Source: Cytobacillus praedii (GTDB taxonomy: Bacteria; Bacillota; Bacilli; Bacillales; Cytobacillaceae). From it: DNA of 64,000 bases. The stretch spans positions 324,500 through 388,499 of the forward strand of contig NZ_LMBX01000001.1 in the NCBI RefSeq assembly GCF_001439605.1, written 5' to 3'. Under the pieces are notes generated by a model. That model was not told where the DNA came from. It was given only the letters and a program-made list of their open reading frames with translations, and made no database searches. Made by a program: the position numbers and the translations under genes. Below are positions 43,284 through 51,574 of the stretch, in pieces (position 1 is the stretch's first letter; every line of letters starts with the position of its first letter).

Positions 43284-44918
43284 ATGAAGAAAAGCAAATG
43301 GAAATTTTTAAGTACCCTATTGCTCTCCGTTGTTCTTCTTGCTGCATGCTCCTACGGAGGAGAAAGTACGACTACAAGTGGAGAAAAAGAAGACGGAAGT
43401 AGTTCGGCGAGTGGACCAAAGAAAGGTGGTAAGGTCTCCATTCCGATTGTAGCAGATCCGACATTTAATCCCTGGCATCCGAACGCATACGCAGAATCAA
43501 ATGTCATCAACAGAGTATTATTCTCAGGGTTAACACAGCCAGGAAAGGATTTGGCACCTTCACCTGACTTAGCCACAAAATGGGAGGCATCTGAAGACGG
43601 CCTTGAATGGACCTTCTATTTAAGGGACGATGTTCTTTGGCATGATGGGGAGAAATTTACTGCTGAAGATGTCGCCTATACATTTAATGAAATTGCATTA
43701 AACAAAGAATTAGGGGCAAATAATGCATCTTATTTCCAAAAGGTAAAAGAAGTCCAAGTAGTGGATGACTTCACAGTAAAGTTCATGATGGAGAGTCCAG
43801 TAGCAGCTTTACCAGCTTATTTAAGCTTTAATACAGAGATTGTTCCGAAGCATATCTTTGAAGGGAATGATCCGTGGGAATTAACCTCTTTTAATAAGAA
43901 GACCCCTGTCGGAACCGGTTCCTTTAAGCTAAAGAGCTATACTTCAGGTCAGAGTGTCGTTCTTGAAAGAAATGATGACTACTATGGAGAAACTGCACTT
44001 CTTGACGAGGTAGAGTATAAGGTTCTGGCTGATGCCAATACGCATGTTGCCCAAATTTTAAGTGGAGAGCTCTCGATCTTTGCATTGGATGATCTTGCTG
44101 CACTTGACAGAATTGAGAAAGCAAAAGGTGTAACTGTTGAGGGAAGAGAGACTACCCGCTTCTTCTGGCTGATCGTGAATCAGCAAGTTGAAAAATATCA
44201 GGACGTACGTGTTAGACAAGCCCTTCTTCATGCTATTGACCGTCAAAACATCATTGATACTGTGCTTAAGGGATATGGAACAATTGCAGATGCGGGGATT
44301 GCCCCAGCATTGAAGGAATATTACACCGATGATGTTACGCGATATGAGTATGATCCGGAACGTGCGAAAGAACTTCTTGCTGAAGCAGGATGGAAAGACA
44401 CGGATGGAGATGGCATTGTCGATAAAGACGGAGAACCTTTCAAAATTGATTTTGAAATTGGAATCCAAGGGGATCTAGAGGCTGTTTCTCAAATGGTCCA
44501 GCAATATCTAGTTAAGGTTGGCCTTGATGTAAAATTAAATGCAATGGAATGGAACACAATGATTCAAGATGTTGTTGTTAATCGCGATTATGAAATGAGC
44601 TTAAACTGGTGGAGATATCCTGCCGATCCAGATTTATCAGCTTATATGCATTCGAATAGTATTAAAGGAATGAATATCCCTGCTTATCAAAATGCAGAGT
44701 TAGATAAGCTGCTGGATGCAGGCGCACAAGCAAGTGACGTGGAAGAACGGAAAGGAATCTACTTGGATGCACAGAAATTAATGGCAGATGAGCTGCCATA
44801 CATGTTCCTCTGGTATCCGCAAGAAGCACAAGTGCGAGTAGACAAGCTTAAAGGTGTTCCGGAACTATCATTTGGGGATGCTCTTCATTATATCCATGAA
44901 TGGTATATCGAGGAATAG
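43284..44918 (+). CDS. Dipeptide-type substrate-binding lipoprotein (SBP_5)
   Basis: A lipoprotein signal peptide ends in LLAACS with the modified Cys at about 22, followed by a Ser/Gly/Thr linker. The mature protein is a family-5 binding protein: FNPWHPNAYAESNVINRVLF, DLATKWEASEDGLEWTFYLR, WHDGEKFTAEDV, TPVGTGSFKLKSY, VRQALLHAIDRQNII and a C-terminal LPYMFLWYPQEAQV. It presents peptides to the permeases encoded next. ATG at 43284 is 9 bases from GAGAGGG; ATG 43278 would be 3. A hairpin follows, which may favour high levels of this protein. Confidence 0.9.
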   Translation: MKKSKWKFLSTLLLSVVLLAACSYGGESTTTSGEKEDGSSSASGPKKGGKVSIPIVADPTFNPWHPNAYAESNVINRVLFSGLTQPGKDLAPSPDLATKWEASEDGLEWTFYLRDDVLWHDGEKFTAEDVAYTFNEIALNKELGANNASYFQKVKEVQVVDDFTVKFMMESPVAALPAYLSFNTEIVPKHIFEGNDPWELTSFNKKTPVGTGSFKLKSYTSGQSVVLERNDDYYGETALLDEVEYKVLADANTHVAQILSGELSIFALDDLAALDRIEKAKGVTVEGRETTRFFWLIVNQQVEKYQDVRVRQALLHAIDRQNIIDTVLKGYGTIADAGIAPALKEYYTDDVTRYEYDPERAKELLAEAGWKDTDGDGIVDKDGEPFKIDFEIGIQGDLEAVSQMVQQYLVKVGLDVKLNAMEWNTMIQDVVVNRDYEMSLNWWRYPADPDLSAYMHSNSIKGMNIPAYQNAELDKLLDAGAQASDVEERKGIYLDAQKLMADELPYMFLWYPQEAQVRVDKLKGVPELSFGDALHYIHEWYIEE

Positions 44919-44927
44919 TTGATGGAT

Positions 44928-44956
44928 ATGGAAGTGTGTGATTAACACACTTCCAT
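44928..44956 (+). other. Intercistronic hairpin after the binding-protein gene
   Basis: ATGGAAGTGTGT / ACACACTTCCAT around GATTA, without a T tract. Such hairpins often give partial termination or mRNA protection, raising binding protein over permease levels. Confidence 0.6.
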
Positions 44957-44989
44957 TCCTACTAAGCGGGAAAGTAAGGAGGAGATGAA

Positions 44990-45937
44990 GTGCTAAGATT
45001 TTTGCTTAATCGATTGGGACAAAGTGTTGTGCTGCTGCTTATTGTTACAGTCATCACCTTTTTTCTAATTAACCTCGCCCCCGGTGGACCAGCAAGCACG
45101 ATGAGAATGGAAGCATCTCCGGAAGAACGTCAAGCAATGATCGAGAAATTAGGATTGGATCAGCCAATATATGTACGGTATATAGACTGGATTACACATG
45201 CGGTTCAAGGCGATCTTGGTATATCCTTCACTTCAAGTGAGCCAGTCATCCAGCGGATCTCAGAACGTCTTCCTTATACAATTGAATTAACGGTTTTCAC
45301 TATTGTCATTTCTGTTATTGTTGGCATACTTTTGGGGGTATTATCTGCCATTAAACGAGGGAAGGCACAGGATCATATCATTAACTTTATGAGTGTCATT
45401 GGCTTGTCTGTACCAGCGTTTTGGCTAGGACTCATGCTAATCCTGCTGTTTTCAATTACCCTTGGCTGGCTGCCTTCATCAGGTGTTGGCTCTCGTGGTG
45501 CAGATTTTGATTTATGGGGCTGGATCTCTCATTTAATTTTGCCTGTACTGATTTTAACTACGACGGTACTGCCGAACATTGTTCGCTTTACTCGTTCATC
45601 CATGCTTGAAGTTATCTCTCAAAACTATATTCGAACGGTTCGGGCAAAGGGAGCAAAAGAATCAATTGTCTTATATGTCCATGCTTTGCGTAATGCTTTA
45701 ATCCCTGTCGTTACAATCATAGGTGTTCTCATTCCCCGTCTGTTAAGCGGCGCAGTCATTACTGAAGCGATTTTTGGATGGACAGGAATTGGAACGTTAA
45801 TAATTGAAGCGGCGAGAGGAAGAGATTATCCGCTTGTGATGGGTGTAACGGTCATGATTACGATTGTGGTTGTTGTGTGTAATTTATTTGTTGATCTTGT
45901 TTATTCTCGAATTGATCCAAGAGTGAAAAATGTATAA
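44990..45937 (+). CDS. Dipeptide ABC transporter permease (DppB type)
   Basis: A 315-residue inner-membrane subunit with six predicted helices, beginning LNRLGQSVVLLLIVTVITFFLI, LAPGGPAS. The periplasmic-side motif KLGLDQPIYVRYIDWI is typical of DppB/OppB. The EAA loop reads YIRTVRAKGAKESIV and contacts the ATPases. GTG at 44990 is 6 bases after AAGGAGG. The partner permease starts 24 bases downstream. Confidence 0.9.
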   Translation: MLRFLLNRLGQSVVLLLIVTVITFFLINLAPGGPASTMRMEASPEERQAMIEKLGLDQPIYVRYIDWITHAVQGDLGISFTSSEPVIQRISERLPYTIELTVFTIVISVIVGILLGVLSAIKRGKAQDHIINFMSVIGLSVPAFWLGLMLILLFSITLGWLPSSGVGSRGADFDLWGWISHLILPVLILTTTVLPNIVRFTRSSMLEVISQNYIRTVRAKGAKESIVLYVHALRNALIPVVTIIGVLIPRLLSGAVITEAIFGWTGIGTLIIEAARGRDYPLVMGVTVMITIVVVVCNLFVDLVYSRIDPRVKNV

Positions 45938-45961
45938 ACAGATCTTGGGAGGTGAGAAGAA

Positions 45962-46855
45962 ATGGAGGCTTCTACTCAAACTAATGTGACGAGCGGAGTA
46001 GCGGTGAAGGCTAAAAAGAGGAAGAACACGCTGCTTAATCGCTTGCGCCAAAATAAAGTAGCCTATTTTTCCTTATGGTTTTTGATTGTTTTACATGTAG
46101 TTGTATTTATTGGTCCTTTCATATGGACGGCAAATCCTGAAGAGCTGCAAGAAGTAGGGGCACTAGCTAGCTGGTCATTGCAGCATCCATTCGGTACAGA
46201 TGACCTTGGCCGTGATGTATTTGCCAGAATGCTTCATGGAGGAAGGGTGACATTGCTAGTAGGCTTAGCAGCCATGCTGTTCTCTTTACTCATTGGCACC
46301 TTTGTTGGCGCATGTGCTGGATTTTTTGGGAAAGTTGTAGAATCGATATTTATGAGAATTACAGAGGCTATGATGGCGATTCCGAATTTTTTCTTTGTTC
46401 TTGTTGCCTTAACGGTTCTTGGTACAAGCCCGATTATGGTTATTGTAGTCATTGCTTTATCTAGCTGGATGGAAATTGCGAGAGTTGTATACGGGGAGAC
46501 CCTGAAATGGAAGGAGTATGAATTTGTTGAGGCAGCTAATGCATCTGGTGCAAAGTCGATGAGAATTTTAACAAGATACATTATTCCTCAAATTATTCCT
46601 TCTATTATTGTATCAGGTACCTTAACAATTGCCGCAGCTATTCTAACGGAGAGTGCCATCAGTTATTTAGGATTGGGAATACAGCCTCCGACTCCAACAT
46701 GGGGCAATATGCTGCAAAATTCGCAGCAATATATTTGGACGGCACCTGTACTTGGGATTTTGCCAGGGGCTGCCATTACCATCGCAGTACTTGCTTATAA
46801 TTTCTTAGGGGATGGCCTGCGTGATGCACTTGATCCACGATTTGTTAAAAAATAA
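45962..46855 (+). CDS. Dipeptide ABC transporter permease (DppC type)
   Basis: A 297-residue subunit with the OppC_N segment (LNRLRQNKVAYFSLWFLIVL), HPFGTDDLGRDVFARMLHGG as the diagnostic DppC/OppC motif, and EAA loop FVEAANASGAKSMRILTRYI. Six helices are predicted. GGGAGG precedes the ATG. The stop TAA overlaps the ATG of an in-frame extension of the next gene. Confidence 0.9.
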   Translation: MEASTQTNVTSGVAVKAKKRKNTLLNRLRQNKVAYFSLWFLIVLHVVVFIGPFIWTANPEELQEVGALASWSLQHPFGTDDLGRDVFARMLHGGRVTLLVGLAAMLFSLLIGTFVGACAGFFGKVVESIFMRITEAMMAIPNFFFVLVALTVLGTSPIMVIVVIALSSWMEIARVVYGETLKWKEYEFVEAANASGAKSMRILTRYIIPQIIPSIIVSGTLTIAAAILTESAISYLGLGIQPPTPTWGNMLQNSQQYIWTAPVLGILPGAAITIAVLAYNFLGDGLRDALDPRFVKK

Positions 46856-46872
46856 TGAAAGGAGCTGCGACA

Positions 46873-47724
46873 ATGTTTATTACGATTAACGATAACGAGC
46901 TTTACTATGAAATTCATGGGAACCCTGATGGAGAGACTATATTTTTTATCCATGGAGCTCCGGGTTTAAGTGATTGCCGCGGGGATATTAAAGCCTTTTT
47001 CCCACTAGGTGATACATATCGTCTTGTATTTATGGATATGCGGGGATCTGGCCGATCAGGCGGAAATCCGCCATTTACACATGAGCAATGGACAGCAGAT
47101 ATTGAAGAAATGAGGAAAACCTTAGTCGGCGGACCGATTAAAATTCTAGGTGGATCCTATGGTGGATTTCTAACGCTTGAGTATGTGCTGCGCTATCCAG
47201 AAAATGTCACCCATGTTTTATTAAGGGATACTTCTGCCAATAGTGAATTTGACCATCTATCCGTTGACCGCGCTTTAGAAAGTAATTTGCCAGGCATAAC
47301 AGAGGAAGGCATCCGCCGATTATTCGATGGGAAAGTCGCCTCGAATGAAGAACTAAGGGAGATGTTTACTGCTATCCAACCGCTTTATACAGTCGAATTT
47401 GACGCAGAAGCAGTCCAAGCACGCCTGGATTCTATCTACTATCGATATGAGACGCATAATTTTGCTTTTCGCTACAATAAACCAGCGTTTAATCTAGTTC
47501 CTGATTTGCACAAAATATCTGTTCCTACATTAGTGACCGTCGGCAGGCATGACTGGATTACACCAGTAGTTTGCTCAGAGCTCATTGCAGAAAAAGTGCC
47601 TAACTCAAAACTAGTTATCTTTGAAAATAGCGGACACTCCCCTCAGCAAGAGGAAAATGAAGCATATATAAAGTTGGTTCAGGGATTTCTTAATACGGAT
47701 TCTTTAATGGAGAAAAAACTTTGA
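46873..47724 (+). CDS. Alpha/beta hydrolase, prolyl iminopeptidase-like (S33)
   Basis: Last gene of the operon. The oxyanion region reads FFIHGAPGLSD, in place of the usual HGGPG, and is followed by MDMRGSGRSGG. The nucleophile is in GGSYGG near 94-96, the acid in VGRHDWITP near 227, and the His in NSGHSPQQE near 254, giving a complete triad. S33 aminopeptidases release N-terminal proline or other residues, fitting peptide use after import. An upstream in-frame ATG at 46855 lacks a ribosome site; AAAGGAG sits 8 bases before the ATG at 46873. A decayed copy of its 3' end lies at 48352-48534. Confidence 0.85.
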   Translation: MFITINDNELYYEIHGNPDGETIFFIHGAPGLSDCRGDIKAFFPLGDTYRLVFMDMRGSGRSGGNPPFTHEQWTADIEEMRKTLVGGPIKILGGSYGGFLTLEYVLRYPENVTHVLLRDTSANSEFDHLSVDRALESNLPGITEEGIRRLFDGKVASNEELREMFTAIQPLYTVEFDAEAVQARLDSIYYRYETHNFAFRYNKPAFNLVPDLHKISVPTLVTVGRHDWITPVVCSELIAEKVPNSKLVIFENSGHSPQQEENEAYIKLVQGFLNTDSLMEKKL

Positions 47725-47772
47725 CGCAATTAATTAAACCTAACTATATTAGTGACGGTAGTTTAGTATTCT

Positions 47773-47811
47773 AGTGGAGAAAAATGATCTGTTTTTCTCC
47801 ACTTTTTTGTG
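47773..47811 (+). terminator. Terminator of the dipeptide operon
   Basis: AGTGGAGAAAAA / TTTTTCTCCACT around TGATCTG, followed by TTTTTG. Confidence 0.9.
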
Positions 47812-47818
47812 TTATTAA

Positions 47819-47990
47819 TTATTTTTTCTGATTGCCTAAACATTTCATTTTTCTAATTAAACTCGCATGATCTAAGCCAAGGTGTAAAGCAGCGGAACGG
47901 ATGATTTTCGCTTGTTCAATCATCTCCACGATTTGTTCTTTTTCAACCGCCCTTAATGATTCCTTTAAGGCTATATTATGTATGGATTCC
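47819..47990 (-). pseudogene. C-terminal Fis-type HTH remnant of a sigma-54-dependent activator
   Basis: The - strand frame encodes about 57 residues ending at TAA 47821-47819: ESIHNIALKESLRAVEKEQI, then EMIEQAKIIRSAALHLGLDH and ASLIRKMK. This is the Fis-type HTH tail typical of sigma-54 activators of the RocR/PrdR kind in Firmicutes. The AAA+ and sensor domains are absent: the frame is cut exactly where the 52-bp repeat array begins (47991). No start or ribosome site remains. Confidence 0.7.
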
Positions 47991-48350
47991 AAAGCCCCAA
48001 CTGGGTCGGAGACCAGTAAAAGGGTCCTTCATCGGTAGAATGAAAGCCCAAACTATGTCGGAAACCAGTGAAAGGGTCCTTCATCGGTAGAATGAAAGCC
48101 CAAACTGAGTCGGAAACCAATGAAAGGGTCCTTCATCGGTAGAATGAAAGCCCCAACTGGGTCGGAAACCAGTGAAAAGGTCCTTCATCGAGTGAATGAA
48201 AGGCCCAAACTAGATCGGAAACCAGTGAAAAGGTCCTTCATCGAGTGAATGAAAGGCCCAAACTAGATCAGAAACCATAGAAAAGATCCTTCATTGGTTG
48301 AATGAAAGCCCAAACTGGGTTGGAAACCAATGAAAGAGTCCTTCATTGAG
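47991..48350. repeat. 52-bp tandem hairpin array, downstream copy (seven units)
   Basis: Units begin at 47990 (partial start), 48042, 48094, 48146, 48198, 48251 and 48304: spacing 52 or 53. Each has outer arms ATGAAAGCCC / GGGTCCTTCAT and inner stem ACTGG / CCAGT around GTCGGAAA, so each can form a roughly 45-base nested hairpin. The central units are nearly identical, which points to recent expansion. The unit is the same as that at 38531-38800, on the same strand. Confidence 0.92.
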
Positions 48351-48351
48351 G

Positions 48352-48534
48352 CGGCAGACATGACTGGGTTACACTAGTGGTTTGCTAAGAGCTCATTACT
48401 GAGAAGGTACCAATTTCAAAACTCGTAATCTTTGAAAATAGCACACATCCCCTTAGTAAGAGGAAAATGAGGCATTTATAAAGTTAGTTCGAGAAATCCT
48501 TCATACGGATTATTGATGAGAAATCAACTTTGAC
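48352..48534 (+). pseudogene. Decayed duplicate of the 3' end of the S33 hydrolase gene
   Basis: CGGCAGACATGACTGGGTTA onward aligns with 47541-47725 over its whole length, including CTCGTAATCTTTGAAAATAG and the end ...CAACTTTGAC. Identity is about 80% by eye with small indels and in-frame stops, so it is not coding. The copy begins right where the last 52-bp unit ends, so array and duplicate share a boundary. Confidence 0.85.
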
Positions 48535-48639
48535 CCATTCATTCATAAAATGCCAATTTGGGAATAATAATCTTGTTTATTCGTGGACCTAGTCTAGTTT
48601 CTGCAAGTATCATTTTCCTTTTATTAGCTGCTGAGCTTA

Positions 48640-49161
48640 TTACTCCTTTTCTATCTCTAAAAAGTCATTTCCTTGTTGCAATAAAGTACTTGCTTCAGTT
48701 AAATTGGAACTCATATTTGTGAATATATCCTCATTATTATTTTCGATGCCAAGTTGAACTTGTTTATAAATAGAAGTCATTATTTCAAAACACTTGGTAT
48801 AACTTTCTATGGACCCAGCAAACTTCTTCTGCAATTCTGGGGTTAAAAAGTTCCTATTTCTATAATATAAGGAAGCAGACATATTAATTTCTGAGACAGC
48901 ATCTTGAATGTTACTTCTCCAATCAATATCATTAATATTAATTTCTTCAACTAATGTCAGCATGCTGTCTATACTTGCTTCCATAGTATTTGCGGAATTG
49001 CTAGATACTAGTATGTAGTCCCTTTCTAGCGTATATGGATCAATACCGGTTATTCCTTTGTTGATTTCCTCTTTCTTTTGAGTTTTGTCAGAGAAATTTG
49101 AGCATCCTGGTATTACACTTAATATGATAATAAAATAGATTGCAACAAATTTTTTAAGCAA
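48640..49161 (-). CDS. Lipoprotein of unknown function
   Basis: A short N-terminus (LLKKFVAIYFIIILSV) ends in the lipobox VIPGC, so the mature protein is membrane-anchored outside. The rest is helical and acidic (ASIDSMLTLVEEININDIDW, SASLYYRNRNFLTPELQKKF), without known domain. The start is TTG at 49161, 8 bases after GGGGGG; the longer in-frame ATG has no ribosome site and would displace the signal peptide. Role unknown. Confidence 0.65.
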   Translation of the reverse strand: MLKKFVAIYFIIILSVIPGCSNFSDKTQKKEEINKGITGIDPYTLERDYILVSSNSANTMEASIDSMLTLVEEININDIDWRSNIQDAVSEINMSASLYYRNRNFLTPELQKKFAGSIESYTKCFEIMTSIYKQVQLGIENNNEDIFTNMSSNLTEASTLLQQGNDFLEIEKE

Positions 49162-49671
49162 AGTTAATTCCCCCCTTTTTAGATCCATTTAATAGAGTAC
49201 CAAATGCGACTAAAATTTGTAAATCCAAATTAATATATTAAGCTAGTTTATAAATAGTTGATTTTATTGGGGGTATTTAGGAGTTATTTTTGCCTGTGGT
49301 GAAAAATAATCTGCACTTTTATATGAAGTTGGCGGAGGGTAGTCATTGGAAAAAATTCAACATATATGTTGGTTAAAACTCTATCTAAGAAGAACTTAAT
49401 CTTGTCCCGCCAATTTAAGGTGAATTGTATAAGCATACCTTTATAAATGAAGAAAACTCTGTAGAAAATAGATTCTCTTCAGAGTTTTTTTATAGCCTAA
49501 ACTCAGATAGCTGTGAAATAAGGATAGTTTCCCTGTTCTCTCTATTCAAGGGAAATTAGCTAAAAACTAAGCAACATTCGCAGAATCATCCCTATGTTTT
49601 TCGCATGTTCTCTGGACAATCCTCATATGGATAAGTGAGTGTTTTTTGTCTGAAAATATGGGGTGGTCGAA
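49162..49671. other. Intergenic region between divergent genes
   Basis: About 510 AT-rich bases. A terminator-like hairpin (AAAACTCTG / CAGAGTTTTTTT, 49453-49491) ends no recognisable gene, so a short untranslated RNA or a lost gene is possible. No other element was recognised. Confidence 0.4.
49453..49492 (+). terminator. Orphan terminator-like hairpin
   Basis: AAAACTCTG / CAGAGTTTTTTT with an 18-base loop region; no + strand gene upstream within the divergent region. Confidence 0.6.
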
Positions 49672-50229
49672 ATGTTTGGTAGAATAGCTGCAGTTGTGCT
49701 TGGAAGCATGCTGCTGGGAATTGGAATTAATGGTTTCTTAATTCCGCATCATTTACTCGATGGTGGAATTATCGGCCTTGCCCTCATTTTGCATTATTAT
49801 TTTGATTTTCAAGCGGGACTGTGGTCGGCATTGTTAAGTGTCCCTCTTATTCTCTATGCATGGGTGAAAGATAGACCTCAATTTCACGGCAGTGTTTACG
49901 GGATGATCGTGACAGCGATCTTTATTGATATTTTTTCCCCCATTCAATTTACCCTGCCGATCTGGGCGAGTGCTATTTTAGGAGGGGTGATTTGCGGAAT
50001 TGGAGTTGGAATGATGCTCCGTTATAAGACAAGCACTGGAGGCACTGACTTGATCGCTTATTTCATAGCCCAAAAAAGGCCGATAAATATTGGACTGCTT
50101 ATCGTGTTAATGGATGTTTGCATAGTCGGTCTAGGATATCAGGTTTTGGGCCTGCAGAGTGTTATGTTTTCCAGCATCACCATATTAACTGCGGGTGTCT
50201 GTGCAAATATCTGTTATGAAGGATTCTAA
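49672..50229 (+). CDS. YitT-family membrane protein
   Basis: A 185-residue, five-helix membrane protein with the YitT (DUF161) hallmark GINGFLIPHHLLDGGIIGLAL and the glycine-rich ILGGVICGIGVGMML, RYKTSTGGTDLIAYF. It lacks the C-terminal DUF2179 domain found in longer YitT proteins, so it is the short type. The transported substrate is unknown. ATG at 49672 follows GGGGTGG. Confidence 0.85.
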   Translation: MFGRIAAVVLGSMLLGIGINGFLIPHHLLDGGIIGLALILHYYFDFQAGLWSALLSVPLILYAWVKDRPQFHGSVYGMIVTAIFIDIFSPIQFTLPIWASAILGGVICGIGVGMMLRYKTSTGGTDLIAYFIAQKRPINIGLLIVLMDVCIVGLGYQVLGLQSVMFSSITILTAGVCANICYEGF

Positions 50230-50393
50230 AACACAAACGACTAGGGTTTTATGAATCGGAGTTTCCTATGATTAAAATTAAAACCTTAAAAATATACATA
50301 GTATATTTTCTAGCCATTGGAAGAAAGTTGCTAAAAATCCACCCCTGAATTACCATTTAATTAGTAATGATAAACTAAATGGGGTGAGCAAAT

Positions 50394-50945
50394 ATGCCAA
50401 AACGCGCATTAATTAATATTGACTACACTGAAGATTTCGTCGCAACGAATGGAGCTTTAACATGTGGAGAGCCAGGGCAGGCGCTAGAGGATAAAATGGT
50501 TGAATTAACAAAGGAATTTCTTTCAAAAGGGGACTATACCGTGTTTGCAGTTGATGTCCATGAGGAAAGAGACCCGTATCATCCAGAAACAAAACTGTTT
50601 CCTCCTCATAATATCCGTCATACAAGAGGCAGAGATTTATACGGTGCCTTAAAAGAACTGTATGAAACAAATAAAGAATCGGAAAATGTATACTTTATGG
50701 ACAAAACAAGATATTCGGCATTTGCAGGAACAGATCTAGAAATGAAACTGCGTGAGCGTGGAATTGAAGAGATTCATTTAGTAGGGGTTTGCACCGATAT
50801 TTGTGTGCTTCACACTGCGGTGGATGCTTATAACAAAGGGTTTAAAATTGTTGTTCATCAAGAGGCAGTAGCATCCTTTAATCAAGCAGGGCATGAGTGG
50901 GCATTAAGCCATTTTGAAGGATCACTTGGAGCAACGGTTATTTAA
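50394..50945 (+). CDS. pncA: Nicotinamidase
   Basis: The enzyme hydrolyses nicotinamide to nicotinate for NAD salvage. The 183-residue protein closely follows B. subtilis PncA (YueJ): IDYTEDFVA with catalytic Asp10, VDVHEERDPYHPET giving metal ligands, KLFPPHNIRHT, MDKTRYSAFAGTDLE with catalytic Lys near 104, and VGVCTDICVLHTAVDAYNKG with the nucleophile Cys near 133. A GGGGTGAGC ribosome site precedes the ATG. Monocistronic as far as visible. Confidence 0.95.
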   Translation: MPKRALINIDYTEDFVATNGALTCGEPGQALEDKMVELTKEFLSKGDYTVFAVDVHEERDPYHPETKLFPPHNIRHTRGRDLYGALKELYETNKESENVYFMDKTRYSAFAGTDLEMKLRERGIEEIHLVGVCTDICVLHTAVDAYNKGFKIVVHQEAVASFNQAGHEWALSHFEGSLGATVI

Positions 50946-51025
50946 TTGTGTAGCGTGCTAATTAAAATTTATGAATATCAGAAAAAAGTGATTCCTGAAT
51001 TCCAAAACCATAACGGGGTGAAGCA

Positions 51026-51451
51026 GTGAAGAAATTAATGCTCTTGTCATTTATGCTTTTGCTGCTAGTGGGCTGTAACGGCAACGATAGCAAATTGACA
51101 TTTTCAGAGATTCATCTGGAAAAGGCAAGTGCCAAAGTGAAAGACTTTATTACGCAGATGGAAATAAATGAAGATGGAACAGGGAATGGGATATATGTTC
51201 TAAATGGTAAGAAGGATAAGTTTTACTTATTCTTAAGCCAGGAATTTCTTGATAAAGGGAAGAGCTTTGGTTCAATCGATGTGAAAGAAGAAGAGAATAC
51301 ACTTACTATTTACTTGAATGAGAGCTCCGATATAGGACAGGAAGATCAAGTATCGTATAAATTATACGAAATTAACAGACTGAAAGACTACGAGTTCCTT
51401 CGCGTATTTAAAAATGGCAAAGAGACACATATCCAAACGGTTGGAGTCTAA
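51026..51451 (+). CDS. Small lipoprotein of unknown function
   Basis: The signal peptide MKKLMLLSFMLLLLVGC ends in the lipobox LVGC. The mature part is about 120 residues of beta structure (GNGIYVLNGKKDKFYLFLSQ, NTLTIYLNESSD) without a known family. The start is GTG at 51026 after GGGGTGAA. Possibly transcribed with the secreted protein that follows. Confidence 0.65.
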   Translation: MKKLMLLSFMLLLLVGCNGNDSKLTFSEIHLEKASAKVKDFITQMEINEDGTGNGIYVLNGKKDKFYLFLSQEFLDKGKSFGSIDVKEEENTLTIYLNESSDIGQEDQVSYKLYEINRLKDYEFLRVFKNGKETHIQTVGV

Positions 51452-51574
51452 GTGTCAGTGGGGACATGAAAATGATAGAACGGATATATTTTACGTAAAA
51501 TTATCCAGTTAACATGCCCCGTTTTCCTCCGATATATATATCATGTTTCAAAGAAGAACATCGGAGGCTTAGGC

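Noticed and set aside
38531..48350. The 52-bp arrays as CRISPR arrays
   Set aside because: The units are contiguous, with no unique spacers between conserved repeats, and no cas genes are present.
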